Of a DNA stretch of 64,000 nt, positions 59,982 to 64,000 are shown in pieces. Position 1 is the first letter of the stretch. Each line of letters starts with the position of its first letter. The position numbers were made by a program, and so were the translations under genes. The stretch covers positions 9,194,101 to 9,258,100 of the forward strand of contig NC_081551.1 in NCBI RefSeq assembly GCF_901000735.1, given 5' to 3'. The notes beneath the pieces were generated by a model, which did not search any database, was not told the origin of the DNA, and saw only the letters and a program-made list of their open reading frames with translations. This stretch comes from Corylus avellana. Taxonomy: Eukaryota > Streptophyta > Magnoliopsida > Fagales > Betulaceae.

Positions 59982-60367
59982 TGTTAGAAAATAATAAAAT
60001 TGGAAAAGAAAAGAAGAATTCAAATTTGAATAAGACTTGAATTGAGAAATAGAGAGAAAAAATATAAACTTATAAATATGAGTTTGTAATTGAATATAAT
60101 ATTTAAAGACTTTCCATCTTCTTAATATTTAATTTTTTTAAGGTTGGAATCCAATCATAAATTCATATTTTGTGGACAAAAGCAATTTATGTCTCACAGT
60201 AGAGAGAGAGGAAAAAAAAAAACACATACACACACACATATCTCATGCATTGACTATTCAATTGTTAGTTTAGGACAGATCATAATTTATTGCTGATTAC
60301 CATACCACTCCGCTCCAGTCTACTTGGCCTTCCACTGGTGTTCTAATATAAGCCACTAATTCCAACA
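59982..60367 (-). repeat. 3' LTR of the second Copia element
   Basis: Bounded on the minus strand by TGTTGGAATTAG and TTTTCTAACA, giving the TGTT...AACA inverted ends typical of Copia LTRs. It directly follows the polypurine tract. The partner LTR is outside the window, so identity cannot be assessed. Confidence 0.6.
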
Positions 60368-60479
60368 ATCTCCACCTAGTCATTCCTTCGTAGATAATCA
60401 TTTGGATTCACTTGGAACTGATAGGTTTGGGGTTGTCGCCGCCTCTCTCTTCTTTTTTCTAGCACCTGGAGAAATTTGT

Positions 60480-62073
60480 CAGGTCCAAGTAATGCTGAAC
60501 TTATCTGCAGTAACAGGCTTCGTCAACATTGCCGCTGCATTCTCAGAAGTGTGAATCTTCTTAAGTAACAACTCACTCGTAGCAACCACTTCCCTAATCA
60601 TGTGAAACCTCACATCAATGTGCTTGGTTCTCGCATGATTCATCTGGTTCTTTGCCAAATAAATGGCACTCTGGCTATCACAATGCAACGGAACTCCACC
60701 TTGCTGAATACCCAGCTCCTTGACTAATCCTTGAGCCACAAAGCTTCCTTTGCAGCATCAGCTGTCGCCATGTACTCTGCCTCAGTCGTGGACATTGCAA
60801 CCGTGGACTAGATGATAGACTTCCACCATATGGGTTCTCTTGCAAGAGTGAACACATAACCCGTGGTTGACCTCCTGTCATCCAAGTCCCCTACATAATC
60901 TGCATCCACACATCCCACAACTGACAATTCACTCTTCTATTTGACAAAAGTGATGTCGTAGTCTGTAGTACCTTTCAAATATCTAAAAATCAATTTAACT
61001 GCATCTTAATGCTGCCTCCCAAATTTACCATGTACTTGCTCACCACACTGACTGCATGAGCGAAATCTGGTCTGGTACATACCATAACGTACATCAGACA
61101 CCCCACTGCACTCGCATATGGGACGTTAGACATGTCTTTAGTTTCTTCAACTATCTTTGGACATTGCAAGGTAGACAAACGGAAGTGATTCACCAAAGGT
61201 GTACTCATCGATTTCGCATTCTCCATGCTAAACGTCTCCAACACCTTCTTCACATAGCTGGCCTGAGATAGCCATAATCTCTTAGCATCCCTATCCCTAG
61301 GAATCTCCATCTCAAGAATCTTCTTGGTTGCGCCCAAATCCTTCATGTCAAATTCTCTACTCAATAAAACCTTTAGCTTGTTGACCTCCACTATACTCTT
61401 TGCTGCAATAAGCATATCATCCATGTACAGTAACAGAAAAATAAATGAGCCATCATCAAGGCTGTTCACATAAATACTCATACTCACATCTCATGTAGCC
61501 AATTTTGATCATGTAGGAGTCAAACCGCTTATACCACTACCTTGGAGACTACTTTAGCCCATAAAGTGACTTCTTTAATTTACAGACCAAGTGCTCTTGT
61601 TTAGGTTGACTGAACCCTTCTGGCTGCTCCAAGTAAATCTACTCCAAATCACCATGGAGAAAAGCTGTCTTCATATCCATCTGCTCCAATGCCATGTCAT
61701 AATGTGCTACCAACACCCAATACTGCTTTGATGGAAGTATGTTTGACCATTGGGAAAAATATTTCCTCATAATCAACCATTTTCTGCTGTGAATAACCCT
61801 TTGCTACTAGGCATGCCTTGAACTTTTCCCTCCCTTTTTCTAATACTGCTTCCTTTTTCTTGAACACCCATTTAGACTCTATTGCCCTCTTCCTCTTTAG
61901 AAGCTCTACCAAATCCCATGTTTGGTTCTTATGTAGAGACTCCATCTCTCCCGCCATAGCACCCACCCATTTTCTCTTCTCTTGGCTACTGATAGCCATT
62001 TGAAAAGTAGTAGGATCTCCGCTGCTGATGACAAGAGCATAAGAAACCTTGTCTTCAAAACCGTACCTAGCTG
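60480..62073 (-). pseudogene. Copia reverse transcriptase and RNase H part
   Basis: RNase H (60479-60739) shows LHCDSQSAIYLAKNQMNHAR and TKHIDVRFHMIRE. Reverse transcriptase (60990-62073) shows WDLVELLKRKRAIESKWVFK, then YMDDMLIAA (the YVDD site with Met) and REFDMKDLGATKKILEMEI. Frames are interrupted near 61490-61700 and 60880, so the polyprotein is broken. Upstream sequence resumes at 63459 after the inserted LTR. Confidence 0.85.
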
Positions 62074-62078
62074 GTGGC
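62074..62078. repeat. left target-site duplication GTGGC of the solo LTR
   Basis: GTGGC here equals 63454-63458 immediately after the LTR. Confidence 0.85.
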
Positions 62079-63453
62079 TGTTGTGCAAATTTTAATACTC
62101 GCAAGTGCATGAATCAATTGTAGTTTAATGGATTGCAAGTGCGAGGTCGAACCCATAGGGAATTGTATTCTTGAAAGTAATTTTAAATCTTAATTAATTA
62201 AATCCTAATCTAGTTCCAAATTTTTGAGAGATTTCTTTGTTTGAATGAAAAAGCAAAAGCATGAGCAATTTAAAGTGATTGAAATCTTATGATGAAGCAC
62301 TAAGGTTTTAGAATCACTCACAAATTCATAACAACATAATTTCATGATCTATAATATTCTCCAAAGTTCTCACATATAAATCTTAAGTTTGTTTTACTAT
62401 TGCTTCAAAGAATTAATCAAAAGATCCCATGTATCCATTCATAGCCCAAATCACAAAAGAAATCCAATATTCGATCAAATCATTAACTGTATCCGTAAAT
62501 CACAAGAAAATATCCAATCTTTATCAAAAGATCAATTAGAGAATAAATCACAAGGAAAATCCAATTTTTAACAAAGAAAACCAAGTAATCAATTGTATTG
62601 AATAATCTTAAATCATCAAGTGTATCCTTGAATCACAAAAGATATCCAAGAATTATTCAATCCAATTGATTAGAAGTAAAACAATAAAGCAATTAAACCA
62701 TTAAATTGGGAAATATTACATACATGAAACAAAGTTGCTAATCATAAGTGAGGCTTCATCTTCAACCTTAGTTGAAGGTTTAGCCTCTCATGTTATTGAA
62801 AGACAAAACAAGATTGATTGAATTCATAATATAAAATTGAGTACTTACAAATAAGAATCACAAAATTGAGATCCAAAAGCTAGGAAAACCTTAAACTCTC
62901 TTCTTTCTCTTGAAATTCGTAGCCGCCCTAACTAATCTGATAATTCCCTATTTATAGACCTAAAACTTAGGGTTTTACAAGTTGAAATCAGATAAAATTC
63001 GTCCACGTTTGTACCCTTTAATTGCGGGACGATTTTGGAATAGTAAACGTCCGAATTAGGAAAATCCTATTTCATAATGAAATATAGTATTTTGAGTTAG
63101 CTTTCCAATGCCGCTTGAATCACCTTAATTGGATATATGAGCAAAACGTTATAATCAAAATACGGAGACGTGTTCAGAATCTGAATTTGAATCCAATCCG
63201 AAATTTTATCAAATCTGAACTTTAATCCAATCTTATCTTTAATCCGATTTAACCATTTCTTGGATTTGGTTAAGCTTAACCACATCATCTAGGTCTTCTC
63301 AAAGTATGTTTTCTTCCAAAAAGTAGTTTTTCTTCAATGACCTACAAAATACTAAAAACACAAAATTAACACAGAACATCAGATAATAACACAGCTAAAG
63401 GATTAGTACAAGTAAATTAAGGGGTCCAAATATGCAATATTTGGCACACATCA
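62079..63453 (-). mobile_element. solo LTR of the tRNA-Asp-primed non-autonomous family, inside Copia
   Basis: A 1375-bp insertion starting TGTTGTGCAAATTT and ending GGCACACATCA, with GTGGC on both sides. On the minus strand it starts TGATGTGTGCC and has a TATAAATAGGG box (complement of about 62947-62957). It shares blocks with the LTRs at 25138-28182: CTCGCAAGTGCA, GCGAGGTCGAACCCA, a CTTGAATCACC...TTGGATAT segment, GACGTGTTCAGAATC and CATCTAGGTCTTC. The match is a clear but diverged relationship (subfamily). The short ORFs inside it are not genes. Confidence 0.85.
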
Positions 63454-63458
63454 GTGGC

Positions 63459-64000
63459 CTGATAGTGCGTGTACGATTGTCTGTGGCTATAGTGTGATGC
63501 TGCTCAACTCTTGAAGTAGAGGTCTCTGTACCTTGAGAAGTGTTCTCCTGCACAGGATTCTTTAACTCCACCTACACCACTTGCTTATCATTGCTACTAC
63601 TTTTTGGCTCCTGGTGCTTTTCACCCTGAGTACTCTTCAACATGGAATTTTTATCAAATACCACGTCTCTACTGATCACTGCCTTGTTTGCATTTGGATC
63701 TCAAAACTTGTACCCCTTGACCCCTTTCCTATATCCGAGAAAGACACTGTCTAGACTTTGGATCAAGCTTCGATTGTTCTTCACTAGGTATGTGCACATA
63801 GGTTGGACAACCAAATACTCTCAAACTAGAGTAATCTACCTCATTACCTATCCACACCTCCTCTGCAACTTTCCCATCTAGTGCTACCCTCAGTTACCTA
63901 TTCATCAAGTAGCATGCCATACTTACTACATTTGCCCAGAAAATCTTTGCAAGTAAAGCATTCAACCTGAGACATTGTGGTCTCTCTGCAATAGACCTAT
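63459..64000 (-). pseudogene. Copia integrase C-terminal part
   Basis: On the minus strand, in broken frames, the sequence shows WIGNEVDYSSLRVFGCPTYV, then LFLGYRKGVKGYKF and VISRDVVFDKNSM, the usual wording at the end of Copia integrase. Stops lie at about 63705 and 63895. The gene runs out of the window at 64000. Confidence 0.8.

Larger units (their letters stand above)
59982..64000 (-). mobile_element. second Ty1/Copia element, truncated by window end
   Basis: On the minus strand the element has integrase, reverse transcriptase and RNase H, then a purine-rich tract (CTAGGTGGAGA, about 60370-60380) and a 3' LTR at 59982-60367. Its 5' part lies beyond base 64000. A 1.4-kb solo LTR (62079-63453) is inserted between the integrase and reverse-transcriptase parts. 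TTAGT (59977-59981) is the candidate target duplication on the visible side. Confidence 0.85.

Noticed and set aside
62389..63288. Short ORFs between the two Copia parts
   Set aside because: They lie inside the solo LTR defined by the GTGGC duplication and are non-coding.

Overview
This is a window of plant nuclear DNA, from a dicot and most likely a woody one. Protein genes are split by long AT-rich GT-AG introns. Products are typical of land plants: a Rab18-class GTPase, a thylakoid-lumen protein, a plant U-box ligase, a nuclear-encoded mitochondrial maturase, a SAL1-type phosphatase and branched-chain ketoacid dehydrogenase E1-alpha. About half of the rest is recognisable transposon debris. 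Species cannot be read from the sequence. The abundance of GGGGTGG/CCACCCC hairpin repeats reminds me of Fagales trees, but that is a weak impression. I see no CRISPR array, rRNA gene or tRNA gene.

Layout. Bases 1-1500 hold an LTR-like fragment and a GC-rich hairpin array. RABC1 (+) spans 2136-8437 in six coding exons, with a MITE in intron 3. A three-exon thylakoid-lumen protein gene (+) follows at 9596-12727. After a 4.5-kb gap comes an intronless U-box E3 ligase (-) at 17203-18402, then a SINE with perfect-looking ends at 19389-19609. From 20 to 39 kb there is a nest of elements: a decayed endogenous caulimovirid fragment (capsid and movement domains, - strand) cut in two by an unusual LTR-89 bp-LTR element; a degenerate Helitron helicase; a solo LTR; a MULE-type MITE; and a nearly complete but frameshifted Copia element. 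NMAT4 (+) lies at 39913-43136, SAL1 (+) at 45096-50914 and BCKDHA (-) at 52937-56481. The right end has a second MULE-type MITE, a LINE ORF1 scrap and a Copia element that runs off the window and is itself split by a solo LTR.

The six genes do not form a pathway. Four products act in organelles: lumen protein in plastids, nMAT4 and BCKDH-E1-alpha in mitochondria, and SAL1 probably in plastids and/or mitochondria. Each has its own promoter, and no operon-like logic applies. The most unusual structural item is the non-autonomous LTR family (25138-28182 and 62079-63453): LTRs of about 1.4 kb, a tRNA-Asp primer site, and an internal region of only 89 bp. Several insertions have target-site duplications that can be read directly: SINE, two MULE MITEs, two solo LTRs, a LINE tail and a 1.1-kb poly(A) retroposon.
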